Positions 15,286 to 23,060 of a DNA stretch of 27,858 bases are shown piece by piece (positions within the stretch are counted from its first letter, which is position 1; each line of letters begins with the position of its first letter). Position numbers and translations under genes: made by a program. The notes below the pieces were generated by a model, which saw only the letters and a program-made list of their open reading frames with translations, was not told the DNA's origin and searched no databases. The stretch comes from Kingella pumchi (lineage in GTDB: Bacteria; Pseudomonadota; Gammaproteobacteria; Burkholderiales; Neisseriaceae), in the NCBI RefSeq assembly GCF_022288825.1, contig NZ_JAKOOW010000026.1:87878-115735 (forward strand), in the 5' to 3' direction.

Positions 15286-15375
15286 AATGATGTTGCACAG
15301 AGTGCAATAAATAAAATTGGGATTTTTCGCAGGAATGCGGTGGATTTTTCGCGGCGGGCTTCAGAAACCCGGCAC

Positions 15376-15412
15376 AAAAAAGCAGCCTGAAAACTTTTCA
15401 GGCTGCTTTTTT
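15376..15412 (-). terminator. Terminator of ilvA
   Basis: AAAAAAGCAGCCTGAAAA (15376-15393) and its reverse complement (15395-15412) form an 18-bp stem with T-runs on both strands, so it can act in both directions. Confidence 0.8.
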
Positions 15413-15470
15413 GCGCTTTCAGGCTGCTTAACGGCGGGCAGCCTGAAAGCTGCCGCTACCGTGGCGGGTG

Positions 15471-17012
15471 TTATTTGCCGCTGGCTAGAAACAGCCGGTA
15501 GGCGGCGTTGTCGGTTTGCTCTTCGTAAACATAACCGAGCTGCTCGAGAAAGGCATCGAAAGCCTGGGCATCGGCGGGCGGGACGTCGATGGCGACCAGT
15601 ATCCGCCCGTAGTCGGCGCCGTGGTTGCGGTAGTGGAACAGGCTGATGTTCCAGCCGGTTTGCAGCTGGTCGAGAAAGCGGGCAAGCGCGCCGGGGCGCT
15701 CGGGAAACTCGAAGCTGATCAGCCGCTCGTTGGCAACGTTGCGGGTGCGGCCGCCGACCATATAGCGCAGGTGGACTTTGGCCATTTCGTCGTCACTCAA
15801 ATCGATATTGGGCAGGCGGGCGGCGGACAGCTCGCTGCTGATGCGGGCGATGTCGGAAGCGCCGGCAGCCTGAATGCCGACGAAAATATGCGCGACTTCG
15901 GGATCGCCGTAGCGGTAGTTGAATTCGGTGATGTTGCGCGAGCCGAGCACTTTGATGAATTCGCGGAAGCTGCCGGGGCGCTCGGGAATGGAAACGGCGA
16001 AAATCGCTTCGTTGCCTTCGCTCAATTCGCTGCGCTCGGAAACGTGGCGCAGGCGGTGGAAATTGATATTGGCGCCGCTGGTAATGGCGGCAAGGGTCTG
16101 GCCGTGCACGCCGTTGCGGGCGATATAGGCTTTGAGCCCCGCCAGCGCCAGCGCGCCGGAGGGCTCGCAAATGCTGCGGGTATCGTCAAAAATATCTTTG
16201 AGCGCGCTGCACACGGCATCGGTATCGACGGTGATGATGTCGTCCAACAAATCGCGGCACATGCGGAAAGTCTCTTCGCCCACCAGCTTGACGGCGGTGC
16301 CGTCGGCAAACAGGCCGACGTCTTTGAGCGCCACGCGCTCGCCGGCGGCCACGGAAACTTTCATCGCGCAGGAATCGTTGGTCTGCACGCCGATCACTTT
16401 GATTTCGGGGCGCACCTGTTTGATAAACGCCGCCACACCCGCCGCCAGCCCGCCGCCGCCGATGGGCACGAATACCGCGTCCAGATACTTGGGATGCTGG
16501 CGGACGATTTCCATGCCCACCGTGCCCTGGCCGGCGATCACATCGGGATCGTCAAAAGGCGGGATATAGGTTTTGCCGCTTTCGGCCACCAGCTTCATGG
16601 CGTGCTCGTAGGCATCGCTGTAGGAGACGCCGGCCAGCACCACTTCGCCGCCGCGGGCGCGCACGGCGTCGATTTTGATCTGCGGCGAGGTTTCCGGCAT
16701 CACGATGGTGGCCTGGCAGCCGAGCAGCTGCGCCGACATCGCCACCCCCTGCGCGTGGTTGCCGGCGCTGGCGGCGATCACGCCTTTTTGCAGCGCTTCG
16801 GGCGGCAGCTTGGCCATTTTGTTGTAGGCGCCGCGGATTTTGAAGGAAAACACCGGCTGCAAATCTTCGCGCTTGAGCAGGATGGTGTTGCCGGTGCGCC
16901 GCGACAGGTTGGCGGCGGTTTCAAGCGGGGTTTCGACTGCGGCGTCGTATACCGCGGCGGTCAGGATGCGGATCAGATAGTCGGCATATTGGGGGTAGTG
17001 GTTGATGTTCAT
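15471..17012 (-). CDS. ilvA: Threonine ammonia-lyase, biosynthetic
   Basis: This 513-residue PLP enzyme deaminates threonine to 2-oxobutanoate, the first step of isoleucine synthesis. The PLP lysine is Lys58 in FSFKIRGAYNK; SAGNHAQG and PIGGGGLAAG form the cofactor and phosphate pockets. Two ACT-like regulatory domains follow (SIPERPGSFREF and FEFPERPGALARF), the layout of the isoleucine-inhibited long form. I chose the Met at 17012 (MNINHYPQYADYLIRIL); the frame extends 21 residues up to 17075, but that part is not typical. The gene stands alone with its own terminator. Confidence 0.95.
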   Translation of the reverse strand: MNINHYPQYADYLIRILTAAVYDAAVETPLETAANLSRRTGNTILLKREDLQPVFSFKIRGAYNKMAKLPPEALQKGVIAASAGNHAQGVAMSAQLLGCQATIVMPETSPQIKIDAVRARGGEVVLAGVSYSDAYEHAMKLVAESGKTYIPPFDDPDVIAGQGTVGMEIVRQHPKYLDAVFVPIGGGGLAAGVAAFIKQVRPEIKVIGVQTNDSCAMKVSVAAGERVALKDVGLFADGTAVKLVGEETFRMCRDLLDDIITVDTDAVCSALKDIFDDTRSICEPSGALALAGLKAYIARNGVHGQTLAAITSGANINFHRLRHVSERSELSEGNEAIFAVSIPERPGSFREFIKVLGSRNITEFNYRYGDPEVAHIFVGIQAAGASDIARISSELSAARLPNIDLSDDEMAKVHLRYMVGGRTRNVANERLISFEFPERPGALARFLDQLQTGWNISLFHYRNHGADYGRILVAIDVPPADAQAFDAFLEQLGYVYEEQTDNAAYRLFLASGK

Positions 17013-17191
17013 ATCGGCTGTTTCGGCGCTTGGCAAAAAAGGCGCAACCTTAACGCCGCCGCCGCTTCGGCGCAAGTCTTGCCGCCGCCGTTTGACCGCC
17101 GCGCTACACTTTCAGGCTGCCTGCGCCGCCAAGCAGCCTGAAAGACGGAGCTGCAGCGGCGCCGGCGCAGACGCCAAAGCGCTTCTTGGGC

Positions 17192-17197
17192 TATAAT
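17192..17197 (+). promoter_or_regulatory. Putative -10 box in the 17013-17300 gap
   Basis: TATAAT lies about 100 bases before the small membrane-protein gene. The gap also holds uptake sequences near 17110 and 17134. No good -35 is visible. Confidence 0.3.
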
Positions 17198-17300
17198 CGC
17201 GGCTCGTTTTCCCGGCGGCTGCTGCGAAAGTGTTTGAGCCAAAGTTTGAATCGGGCTTTCAGGCTGCCTATTTGAAACTTGAGACGAAAGGAAATCAGCC

Positions 17301-17684
17301 ATGTTGTTTCTGCTTATCGTTTTGCCGGTTGCCATCGGTTTCGCCTGCCTGAAACTGCTGGATTCCAAACAATGGCTCCAGGCCATGATCGCCAGCGCGC
17401 TGCTGTTTTGCATTGCCGCCGGCTGGTGGTTCAAGCAGCCGTTTTTCGGCCTGTTTATCGGTGTGTGGGTGTTTGCCGCTTTCTTTTTGCCGTGGATTAT
17501 TATGCTGTGGCTTGACGACCAGCCTTTCCCCAAAATCGACCTGCATGAAATGTGGAACCGCCCGTTTATGCTGCTCGATAAGAAAACCGATGTGATTGAC
17601 GAGCTGTGGGGCGGCGCCGGCGAAGAAGATGCTGTTGAACCGCCCTCTGCCAAAGAGCGCAAACTGCGCAGCTACAAGCGCTAA
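17301..17684 (+). CDS. Small inner-membrane protein of unknown function
   Basis: This 127-residue protein has two or three membrane helices (about 2-20, 28-44 and 48-68), then a cytoplasmic tail with acidic (DVIDELWGGAGEEDAVE) and basic (KERKLRSYKR) parts. AAAGGAAA is well placed before the ATG at 17301. An upstream shadow frame is not supported. I recognise no family. It is closed by a strong terminator hairpin. Confidence 0.78.
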   Translation: MLFLLIVLPVAIGFACLKLLDSKQWLQAMIASALLFCIAAGWWFKQPFFGLFIGVWVFAAFFLPWIIMLWLDDQPFPKIDLHEMWNRPFMLLDKKTDVIDELWGGAGEEDAVEPPSAKERKLRSYKR

Positions 17685-17696
17685 AGCCGTTTGTTT

Positions 17697-17738
17697 TTTC
17701 AGGCTGCCCGAGAGCAAAGGTTTTCGGGCAGCCTGAAA
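17697..17738 (+). terminator. Terminator after the small membrane protein gene
   Basis: TTTCAGGCTGCCCGA (17697-17711) pairs perfectly with TCGGGCAGCCTGAAA (17724-17738), 15 bp. The uptake sequences are extended by three matching bases inside the loop. Confidence 0.65.
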
Positions 17739-17865
17739 GCGTAACGGGCGCCCGCCCTGCTGCCGGCCAAAGGTTCAAAATCGAAAACGAAATCCTGATG
17801 CGCCCCAAGCCGAAACTTCCGCCAACCGCCCGCAATCCGCTCCCGTAAACCAAGAAACTCCCGAC

Positions 17866-18525
17866 ATGGAAAAACACTTCTTCGCCGCTCTTCTCTGCAC
17901 CCTTGCCGCCAGCGCCGCCGCCCGACAGTACGCCGTCGATATCGACGACGGCATCACCGGCACGGCCGACATCCAAGGCAGCCGCTTCAAGATCGAATCC
18001 ATCCGCAGCATCTACCGCGGCCAATGCAAACTCGAAGGCCGCATCAAAAACGGCAGCTGGCGCGACGGCCGAGGCTGCGTCGTCCGCTTCGCATTCGGCG
18101 GCAAAAACCAAGAAAAGCTCACCGTCACCCCCGAAGGCGAATGCAGCCGCTACTGCGGCGAGGACGGCAGCTTCAAAGCCACATATAACGCCATCCCCGC
18201 CCTGTGCACCCCGCAAGGCAGCCGGGCTGCCGAGCAGCGTTTTCAGGCTGCCTACCGCGCCCAACGCTACACCGAGGCCCTGGAAATCAAAAAACGATAC
18301 GTCGAACAATGCGATCGTTTCGCCACCGACGCATCCCGAATCAAAATCTACAACGATCTGGCCGACAGTTACCTGCACACCGGCGACAAAGCCGCCTGCC
18401 GCCGCACCCTTGCCGAGATTGCGTACCGCTTCGCGCTCGGAGTCCACCCCTCTTTCTACGCAGGCGAACACTTTCCCCGCGAACAGAAACGCTATGAAGC
18501 AACAACCCAAGCCTGCGCCGAATAA
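17866..18525 (+). CDS. Secreted periplasmic protein of unknown function
   Basis: This 219-residue protein begins with a signal sequence (MEKHFFAALLCTLAASAAA). The first half is a beta-rich domain with paired cysteines (about Cys51, 67, 92 and 96). The second half is helical and TPR-like (FQAAYRAQRYTEALEIKKRY, DLADSYLHTGDKAACRRTLA). An uptake sequence near 18239 is translated as RFQAAY within the first of these helices. The ribosome site is weak. No family is recognised. It could bind a cell-wall or protein partner, but nothing shows which. Confidence 0.72.
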   Translation: MEKHFFAALLCTLAASAAARQYAVDIDDGITGTADIQGSRFKIESIRSIYRGQCKLEGRIKNGSWRDGRGCVVRFAFGGKNQEKLTVTPEGECSRYCGEDGSFKATYNAIPALCTPQGSRAAEQRFQAAYRAQRYTEALEIKKRYVEQCDRFATDASRIKIYNDLADSYLHTGDKAACRRTLAEIAYRFALGVHPSFYAGEHFPREQKRYEATTQACAE

Positions 18526-18538
18526 AGCCGCACGGCCA

Positions 18539-18577
18539 AGGCAGCCTGAAAGCCCGTTTTCCGTTTTCAGGCTGCCT
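18539..18577 (+). terminator. Inverted uptake-sequence pair
   Basis: AGGCAGCCTGAA (18539-18550) and TTCAGGCTGCCT (18566-18577) form a 12-bp stem between the secreted protein and the DacA-family gene. Confidence 0.6.
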
Positions 18578-18604
18578 ATACCCGTTTAAACCGTTTCCGA
18601 AGCC

Positions 18605-19921
18605 ATGATTAAAACCGACAGAATCCGTAAGTCCCTGCCCGTGCCAAGCATGTCCCGAACCCTGAATATCCTGCTGCTTGCCGCGCTTGCCGGCGCGCTG
18701 GCGCTGCCTGCCGCCGCCGCGCCGCGGGTAAAGCAGAAAATCCGCCCCCAAGCCGCGCCAACGGCGTCTGCCCCTGCCCCTGCTGCATCCACGCCGGCTG
18801 CGTCTGAAACGGCACCGCCTGCCGCGTCCGCTGCTGTCCCGAGTGTTGCCGCCCCCGCCGTCCACCGGCCGCAGCCCTTGCCGGAAATCGCCGCCACCGC
18901 CTATGCGGTGCAGGATTTGCAAAGCGGGCAGGTGCTGGCGGAAAAAAACTGGGAAACGCCGATCGAGCCGGCTTCGCTCACCAAGCTGATGACCGCCTAT
19001 CTGGTTTTCAAAGCGCTGCAGGAAGGCAGCCTGAAACCGGAGCAGACGGTTACCGTGTCCGCACGCAGCTGGGGCACCGACGGCCCGCGGATGCTGCTGC
19101 TGAAAGATTCGCAGGTGAGCATTGCCGACCTGGTCAAGGGGCTGGTGGTGCAGCAGAGCAACGATGCGGCGGTGGCGCTGGCCGAAGCGGTGGCCGGCAG
19201 CGAAGAGCAGTTTGTCGAAATGATGAATGCCGAAGCCAAGCGGCTGGGCATGGCGCAAACCCGTTTTGAAAACAGCACCGGCCTGCACGGCGAGCAGCAC
19301 TTGAGCAGCGCCAAAGACCTGCTGATACTCGCCGCGGCGCTGATGCGCGACTTCCCGCCGCAGTATTACCAGATTTACTCGATCAAATCCTTTACCTACA
19401 ACGGCATCACCCAGCCCAACCGCAACCTGCTGCTGTTTCGAGATCCGGCGGTGGACGGCATTGCCGGCGGTTACGGCGGCAGCGCCGGCTACCATCTGAT
19501 CGCTTCGAGCAAACGCAACGGCCGCCGCGTGGTGGCGTTGGTGGCCGGCGCCGCCAGCCCCGAAGCGCGCGCCACCGAAAGCAGCAAGCTCTTAAACTAC
19601 GCGCTGCAGGAATTCGATACCGTGCTGCTGTACCGCGCCGGCGAAAAAGCGGCCGAGATTCCGGTGTCCGGCGGTGCCGCACCCGCCGTGGCCGCCGGTT
19701 TCGAGCAGGATCTGTACCTGAGCATCCCGCGCAGCCGCGACGGCGTCAAAATCGAAATCGAAAGCCGCCGACCGCTCGCCGCCCCGCTGGACAAAGGGCA
19801 GCCGCTGGGCACGTTGCGGCTCAAATCCGGTAGCCGCGTGCTGGCCGAACGGCCGCTGGTTGTGGTTGCCGCCATGCCGCAGGCCGGCTTTTGGGGGCGC
19901 ATCAAGCAGCTCTTCTCATAG
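18605..19921 (+). CDS. DacA-family (PBP5-like) protein with degraded active-site motifs
   Basis: This 438-residue protein is built like a D,D-carboxypeptidase that trims the terminal D-Ala of peptidoglycan stem peptides: signal sequence, Ala/Pro linker (about 48-92), peptidase domain, then a C-terminal beta domain and an amphipathic end (GFWGRIKQLF). The first motif is intact: SLTK (124-127) with Ser124. The second reads QSN (184-186) where the family has SxN. The third reads AGG (287-289) in DGIAGGYGGSAGY, where the family has KTG in DGIKTGxTxxAGY. Loss of the KTG lysine should cripple normal catalysis, so it may be a pseudoenzyme or a divergent enzyme. The Met at 18650 is an alternative start. 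Strand, length and codon use look healthy, so it is not simple decay. Confidence 0.85.
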   Translation: MIKTDRIRKSLPVPSMSRTLNILLLAALAGALALPAAAAPRVKQKIRPQAAPTASAPAPAASTPAASETAPPAASAAVPSVAAPAVHRPQPLPEIAATAYAVQDLQSGQVLAEKNWETPIEPASLTKLMTAYLVFKALQEGSLKPEQTVTVSARSWGTDGPRMLLLKDSQVSIADLVKGLVVQQSNDAAVALAEAVAGSEEQFVEMMNAEAKRLGMAQTRFENSTGLHGEQHLSSAKDLLILAAALMRDFPPQYYQIYSIKSFTYNGITQPNRNLLLFRDPAVDGIAGGYGGSAGYHLIASSKRNGRRVVALVAGAASPEARATESSKLLNYALQEFDTVLLYRAGEKAAEIPVSGGAAPAVAAGFEQDLYLSIPRSRDGVKIEIESRRPLAAPLDKGQPLGTLRLKSGSRVLAERPLVVVAAMPQAGFWGRIKQLFS

Positions 19922-19946
19922 CGCCTTTCAGGCTGCCTGAAAGGCG
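19922..19946 (+). terminator. Palindrome of overlapping uptake sequences after the DacA-family gene
   Basis: CGCCTTTCAGGC-T-GCCTGAAAGGCG is a 12-bp perfect palindrome in which two opposed uptake sequences share their centre. There is no T-run. Confidence 0.5.
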
Positions 19947-19955
19947 AAATCCCGT

Positions 19956-19961
19956 TATAAT
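19956..19961 (+). promoter_or_regulatory. Putative -10 box of fabI
   Basis: TATAAT lies 65 bases before the fabI start, just after the palindrome. The -35 region would fall inside the palindrome (CTGCCT), a poor match. Confidence 0.4.
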
Positions 19962-20025
19962 GCACCGCTTTTTACCGCCGCCGCCGCGCGCGCGGTTCAA
20001 CCTCCACACTTAAAGGACAGCAAAC

Positions 20026-20808
20026 ATGGGCTTTTTACAAGGCAAGAAAATCCTCATCACCGGCATGATTTCCGACCGCTCCATCGCCTACGGCATCGCC
20101 AAAGCCTGCCACGAGCAGGGCGCCGAGCTGGCGTTTACCTATGTGGTGGACAAACTCGAAGACCGCGTGCGCAAGCTGGCCGAAGGCTTCGGCTCCAAGC
20201 TGGTGTTCCGCTGCGACGTGCAAAACGACGAAGAAATCGCCCGCGTGTTCGCCGATTTGGGCCAGTCGTGGGACGGCCTCGACGGCCTGGTTCACGCCAT
20301 CGCCTTCGCCCCCAAAGAAGCGCTGTCCGGCGATTTTCTCGACAGCATCAGCCGCGAAGCCTTCAACACCGCCCACGAAATCTCCGCCTACAGCCTGCCG
20401 GCGCTGGCCAAAGCCGCCCGCCCGATGATGCAGGGGCGCAAAGCCTCCATCGTCGCACTCTCCTACCTGGGCGCCGTGCGCGCGATTCCCAACTACAACG
20501 TAATGGGCATGGCCAAAGCCAGCCTGGAAGCCGGCATCCGCTTCACCGCGTCCTGCCTCGGTAAAGAAGGCATCCGCTGCAACGGCATTTCCGCCGGCCC
20601 AATCAAAACCCTCGCCGCCGCCGGCATCGCCGACTTCGGCCGCCTGCTCGGACACGTTGCCGAACAAAACCCGCTACGCCGCAACGTAACCGCCGACGAA
20701 GTTGGCACCGCCGCCGCCTTCCTGCTCTCCGATCTGGCCTCCGGCATCACCGGCGAAATCACCTATGTGGACGGCGGTTACAGCATCAACGCGCTCAACG
20801 AAAACTAA
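20026..20808 (+). CDS. fabI: Enoyl-[acyl-carrier-protein] reductase (NADH)
   Basis: This 260-residue short-chain reductase carries out the last step of each fatty-acid elongation round. It aligns end to end with FabI: GKKILITGMISDRSIAYGIA (cofactor site), SYLGA (146-150), Tyr157 and Lys164 in YNVMGMAK, AGPIKTLAA (substrate loop) and VDGGYSI at the end. At the position of the glycine tied to triclosan sensitivity in E. coli (Gly93) this protein has Ala93 (HAIAFAP); alanine is common in other FabI proteins, so it does not by itself show resistance. AAAGGA precedes the start. Confidence 0.97.
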   Translation: MGFLQGKKILITGMISDRSIAYGIAKACHEQGAELAFTYVVDKLEDRVRKLAEGFGSKLVFRCDVQNDEEIARVFADLGQSWDGLDGLVHAIAFAPKEALSGDFLDSISREAFNTAHEISAYSLPALAKAARPMMQGRKASIVALSYLGAVRAIPNYNVMGMAKASLEAGIRFTASCLGKEGIRCNGISAGPIKTLAAAGIADFGRLLGHVAEQNPLRRNVTADEVGTAAAFLLSDLASGITGEITYVDGGYSINALNEN

Positions 20809-20814
20809 ACCCGC

Positions 20815-21078
20815 CTTCAGGCAGCTTGAATGCCGCCGCCTTTTTCAGGCTGCCCGCGCCGCTTCAACGGCTGCTCGGGCAGCCTGAAAACTTTGAGGCG
20901 GCCTGAAAGTGCCGGTTTCGTGCCGGCCTGAATGTTCAGGCTGCTTGGTAACAGCCTTGCCGGCCATTCCCCAAGCAGCCTGAAAACAGCAAACCCTTTT
21001 CCCGCCATTGCTCTTGCGCGGGAAAAGGGTTTTTTCAAGCAGCCTGAAAAGCCAAAACGGGCTTTCAGGCTGCCTGGG
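20815..21078. repeat. Cluster of intact and degenerate uptake sequences
   Basis: The gap between fabI and the convergent mutT gene holds about nine uptake-sequence-like units in 260 bases, several off consensus (CAGGCAGCTTGAA, GGCGGCCTGAA, GCCGGCCTGAA, CAGGCTGCCCG). No gene is present. The density and the mixed decay are higher than elsewhere in the window. Confidence 0.6.
20991..21032. terminator. Bidirectional 15-bp hairpin between fabI and mutT
   Basis: AAACCCTTTTCCCGC (20991-21005) pairs perfectly with GCGGGAAAAGGGTTT (21018-21032), followed by further T. It is not an uptake sequence. It lies between convergent genes and probably ends both transcripts. Confidence 0.75.
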
Positions 21079-21086
21079 ATGGGCTG

Positions 21087-21884
21087 TCAAACTACTTCGT
21101 TTTCCTCTTGCCGAACCCAGCCGTGCAGCCCCTGTTCCAGCCATGTTGCGCCGTGGCGCTGCCACAGGCTGTTATCGGCATAGGCCAGAAGCGGCAGGGA
21201 AGTGCCGTTTTGCAGGCAGGTGTTTAGGGCGGCGGCATCCTTATCGTTATCGACGCGCCACAGCAGCACATCGGCATCTTGGGCAGCCTGAAACTCGGCG
21301 AGGCTGGAAACGGCTACCCACACAGTTTTACCCGCGGGCAGCCGGCCGAGCGTTTGCAGTTCGGCATAATCGAGCACGATATTGGCATGGGCGTCCGATG
21401 ATAAACGATAGGGAACGACGCGGTATTCCTGCCCGCCGCGGCAGCCTGAAAAACCGGTTTTCAGGCTGCCGAAAAGCTGCGGCGGAATGGCCAGCGCAGC
21501 CAACAGCGCCTGATTGGCGGGCAGCATCGGTTCGACGGTGTAGCGGCCGGCCTGCTGCCATGCCCAGCGCTGGCCTTCGCGGGCTTCAGGCTGCCCGCGC
21601 CAGCCCTCGGGCGCAATGCGGAAAAAATACAGGTTCACCAGCGCGTGTTCGTAGCGGTGGATTTTGACCAGCCACGGACGGGCGCTCAGAATTTCGATGC
21701 CCAGCTCTTCGGCAAACTCGCGCTTGAGCGCCTGCAACGGCGTTTCGCCGGCTTCGATTTTGCCGCCGGCAAATTCCCAGTAGCCGGCGTAGGGCTTGCC
21801 CTCGGGGCGGGACGACAGCAGAAACTCGCCGGCATCGTTTTCGACTATGCCGGCGGCCACGCGGATTTCGGGAACGCCTGCCAT
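21087..21884 (-). CDS. mutT: MutT-type Nudix hydrolase with C-terminal thiamine-synthase-like domain
   Basis: This 265-residue protein has a MutT domain (about 5-130) with Nudix box 41-63 (GKIEAGET... REFAEELGI). That domain removes 8-oxo-dGTP from the nucleotide pool. The C-terminal 115 residues resemble the ThiE-like extension common in neisserial and other beta/gamma MutT proteins, here short (the domain is usually about 170). The junction (FGSLKTGFSGCRGG, 138-151) is encoded by an inverted uptake-sequence pair (21440-21470). I chose the Met at 21884; the frame upstream of it is a shadow of moaE. Its ATG overlaps the moaE stop as TAATG, so the two are coupled. Confidence 0.88.
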   Translation of the reverse strand: MAGVPEIRVAAGIVENDAGEFLLSSRPEGKPYAGYWEFAGGKIEAGETPLQALKREFAEELGIEILSARPWLVKIHRYEHALVNLYFFRIAPEGWRGQPEAREGQRWAWQQAGRYTVEPMLPANQALLAALAIPPQLFGSLKTGFSGCRGGQEYRVVPYRLSSDAHANIVLDYAELQTLGRLPAGKTVWVAVSSLAEFQAAQDADVLLWRVDNDKDAAALNTCLQNGTSLPLLAYADNSLWQRHGATWLEQGLHGWVRQEENEVV

Positions 21885-22318
21885 TACGGCGCTCCGTGCG
21901 ATTCGGGATTGGCCAGCCAGGCGCTTTCGCTTTTGCCGCTGTAAAACTCTTCCTTCCAAATCGGCACCTGGGCTTTGACGGTGTCGATAATAAAGCGGCA
22001 GGCGGCAAAACCGGCGTCGCGGTGGCCGGCGGCGACGCCCACCCATACCGCCATCTCGCCTACTTCCAAGCGGCCGTAGCGGTGCACGCAAACGGCATCG
22101 GCAATGGCAAAGCGGCGTTTGGCTTCGGCAATCACTTCGTTGCCGGCGTTGAGTGCCAGCTCGCGGTAGGCGCTGTACACCAGATATTCGACGCGGCTGC
22201 CTTCGTTTTGGCGGCGCACCCAGCCCTCGAAGCAGTTGAAGGCGCCGCAGTTTTCGTTGCCCAGCAGCCGCGCGCGCAGGGCGGCGGCGTCGATGGCGGA
22301 TTCGGTCAGATCAAACAT
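21884..22318 (-). CDS. moaE: Molybdopterin synthase catalytic (large) subunit
   Basis: This 144-residue subunit, with MoaD as sulfur donor, converts cyclic pyranopterin monophosphate to molybdopterin. Family motifs are present: FEGWVRRQNEG (31-41), HRYGRLEVGE (79-88), CRFIIDTVKAQVPIWKEEFY with the active-site lysine, and SAWLANPE near the end. It starts one base after the moaD stop and shares its stop with the mutT start. Length is normal. Confidence 0.95.
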   Translation of the reverse strand: MFDLTESAIDAAALRARLLGNENCGAFNCFEGWVRRQNEGSRVEYLVYSAYRELALNAGNEVIAEAKRRFAIADAVCVHRYGRLEVGEMAVWVGVAAGHRDAGFAACRFIIDTVKAQVPIWKEEFYSGKSESAWLANPESHGAP

Positions 22319-22319
22319 T

Positions 22320-22574
22320 TCAGCCTCCTGCCACCGGCGGGATAAAGGCCAGGATGTCGCCGGCTTTCAGCGCGGTGTCCCAAGCGGCAAATTGGTGGTT
22401 GACGGCGCAGCGCAGGCGCTCTTGCGGCAGGGCAAAGCCGTGTTGCGCGGCCAGGCGCTGATATACGACGGCGGCGGTTTCGCCGTTATTCAGAACAACG
22501 GTTTCGCTTTCGCGACCGGCCGCTTCGCGCAGGGCGGCGAAGTAGAGCACTTGGATTTCAGCGGCTGAAGTCAT
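22320..22574 (-). CDS. moaD: Molybdopterin synthase sulfur-carrier (small) subunit
   Basis: This 84-residue ubiquitin-like protein ends in the required GlyGly (PPVAGG), which carries the thiocarboxylate used by MoaE. The N-terminus (IQVLYFAALREAAG) and GDILAFIPPVAGG are typical. It overlaps moaC by 17 bases and meets moaE within one base, a tightly coupled arrangement. Confidence 0.94.
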   Translation of the reverse strand: MTSAAEIQVLYFAALREAAGRESETVVLNNGETAAVVYQRLAAQHGFALPQERLRCAVNHQFAAWDTALKAGDILAFIPPVAGG

Positions 22575-23031
22575 GTTTGCCTCCGGATTTGTGCAGCAGG
22601 CGCACGTCTTGGATTTCGATGTCGTGGCTGAGTGCTTTGGTCATGTCGTACACGGTAAGCGCGGCTACGGTTACGGCGGTGAGCGCTTCCATTTCGACGC
22701 CGGTTTTGTGGGTAACGGCCACTTCGGCGGTGATATTCAGGCTGTAGGTGGCGTCGTCGTATTCGAGCTCCAGCTTGCAGCGCTCGAGCATCATCGGGTG
22801 GCACATCGGAATCAGCGCGGCGGTATTCTTGGCGGCCATAATGCCGGCGATGCGGGCAACTTCGGTAATCGCGCCTTTGGCGGTTTGGCCGTTGGCAGCC
22901 TGAATCTGGGCATAGGTCTGCGGCGGGAACAGTACCCGCGCGCCGGCTTGGGCCACGCGGCGGGTTACGGCTTTGTCGCCGACATCGACCATACGGCTTT
23001 TGCCTTGTTCGTCCAAATGGGTAAGCGACAT
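22558..23031 (-). CDS. moaC: Cyclic pyranopterin monophosphate synthase
   Basis: This 157-residue enzyme forms cyclic pyranopterin monophosphate in molybdenum cofactor synthesis. Typical motifs are MVDVGDKAVTRR (14-25), AAKNTAALIPMCHP (66-79) and GVEMEALTAVTVAALTVYDM with the conserved lysine in TKAL. AAAGGAAA precedes the ATG at 23031. It follows plsC by 29 bases. moaA and moaB are not in the window. Confidence 0.95.
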   Translation of the reverse strand: MSLTHLDEQGKSRMVDVGDKAVTRRVAQAGARVLFPPQTYAQIQAANGQTAKGAITEVARIAGIMAAKNTAALIPMCHPMMLERCKLELEYDDATYSLNITAEVAVTHKTGVEMEALTAVTVAALTVYDMTKALSHDIEIQDVRLLHKSGGKHDFSR

Positions 23032-23060
23032 GGCTTTCCTTTCTAAAACGGTGGGAATGC

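Noticed and set aside
15516..17141. 541-codon plus-strand ORF opposite ilvA
   Set aside because: Antisense shadow; ilvA on the minus strand is unmistakable.
20314..20316. Ala93 of FabI as a resistance mutation
   Set aside because: Alanine at this position is a common natural variant, so no resistance can be claimed.
20815..21078. Repeat cluster as a possible CRISPR array
   Set aside because: Units are uptake sequences in both orientations with irregular spacing and no constant direct repeat or spacers.
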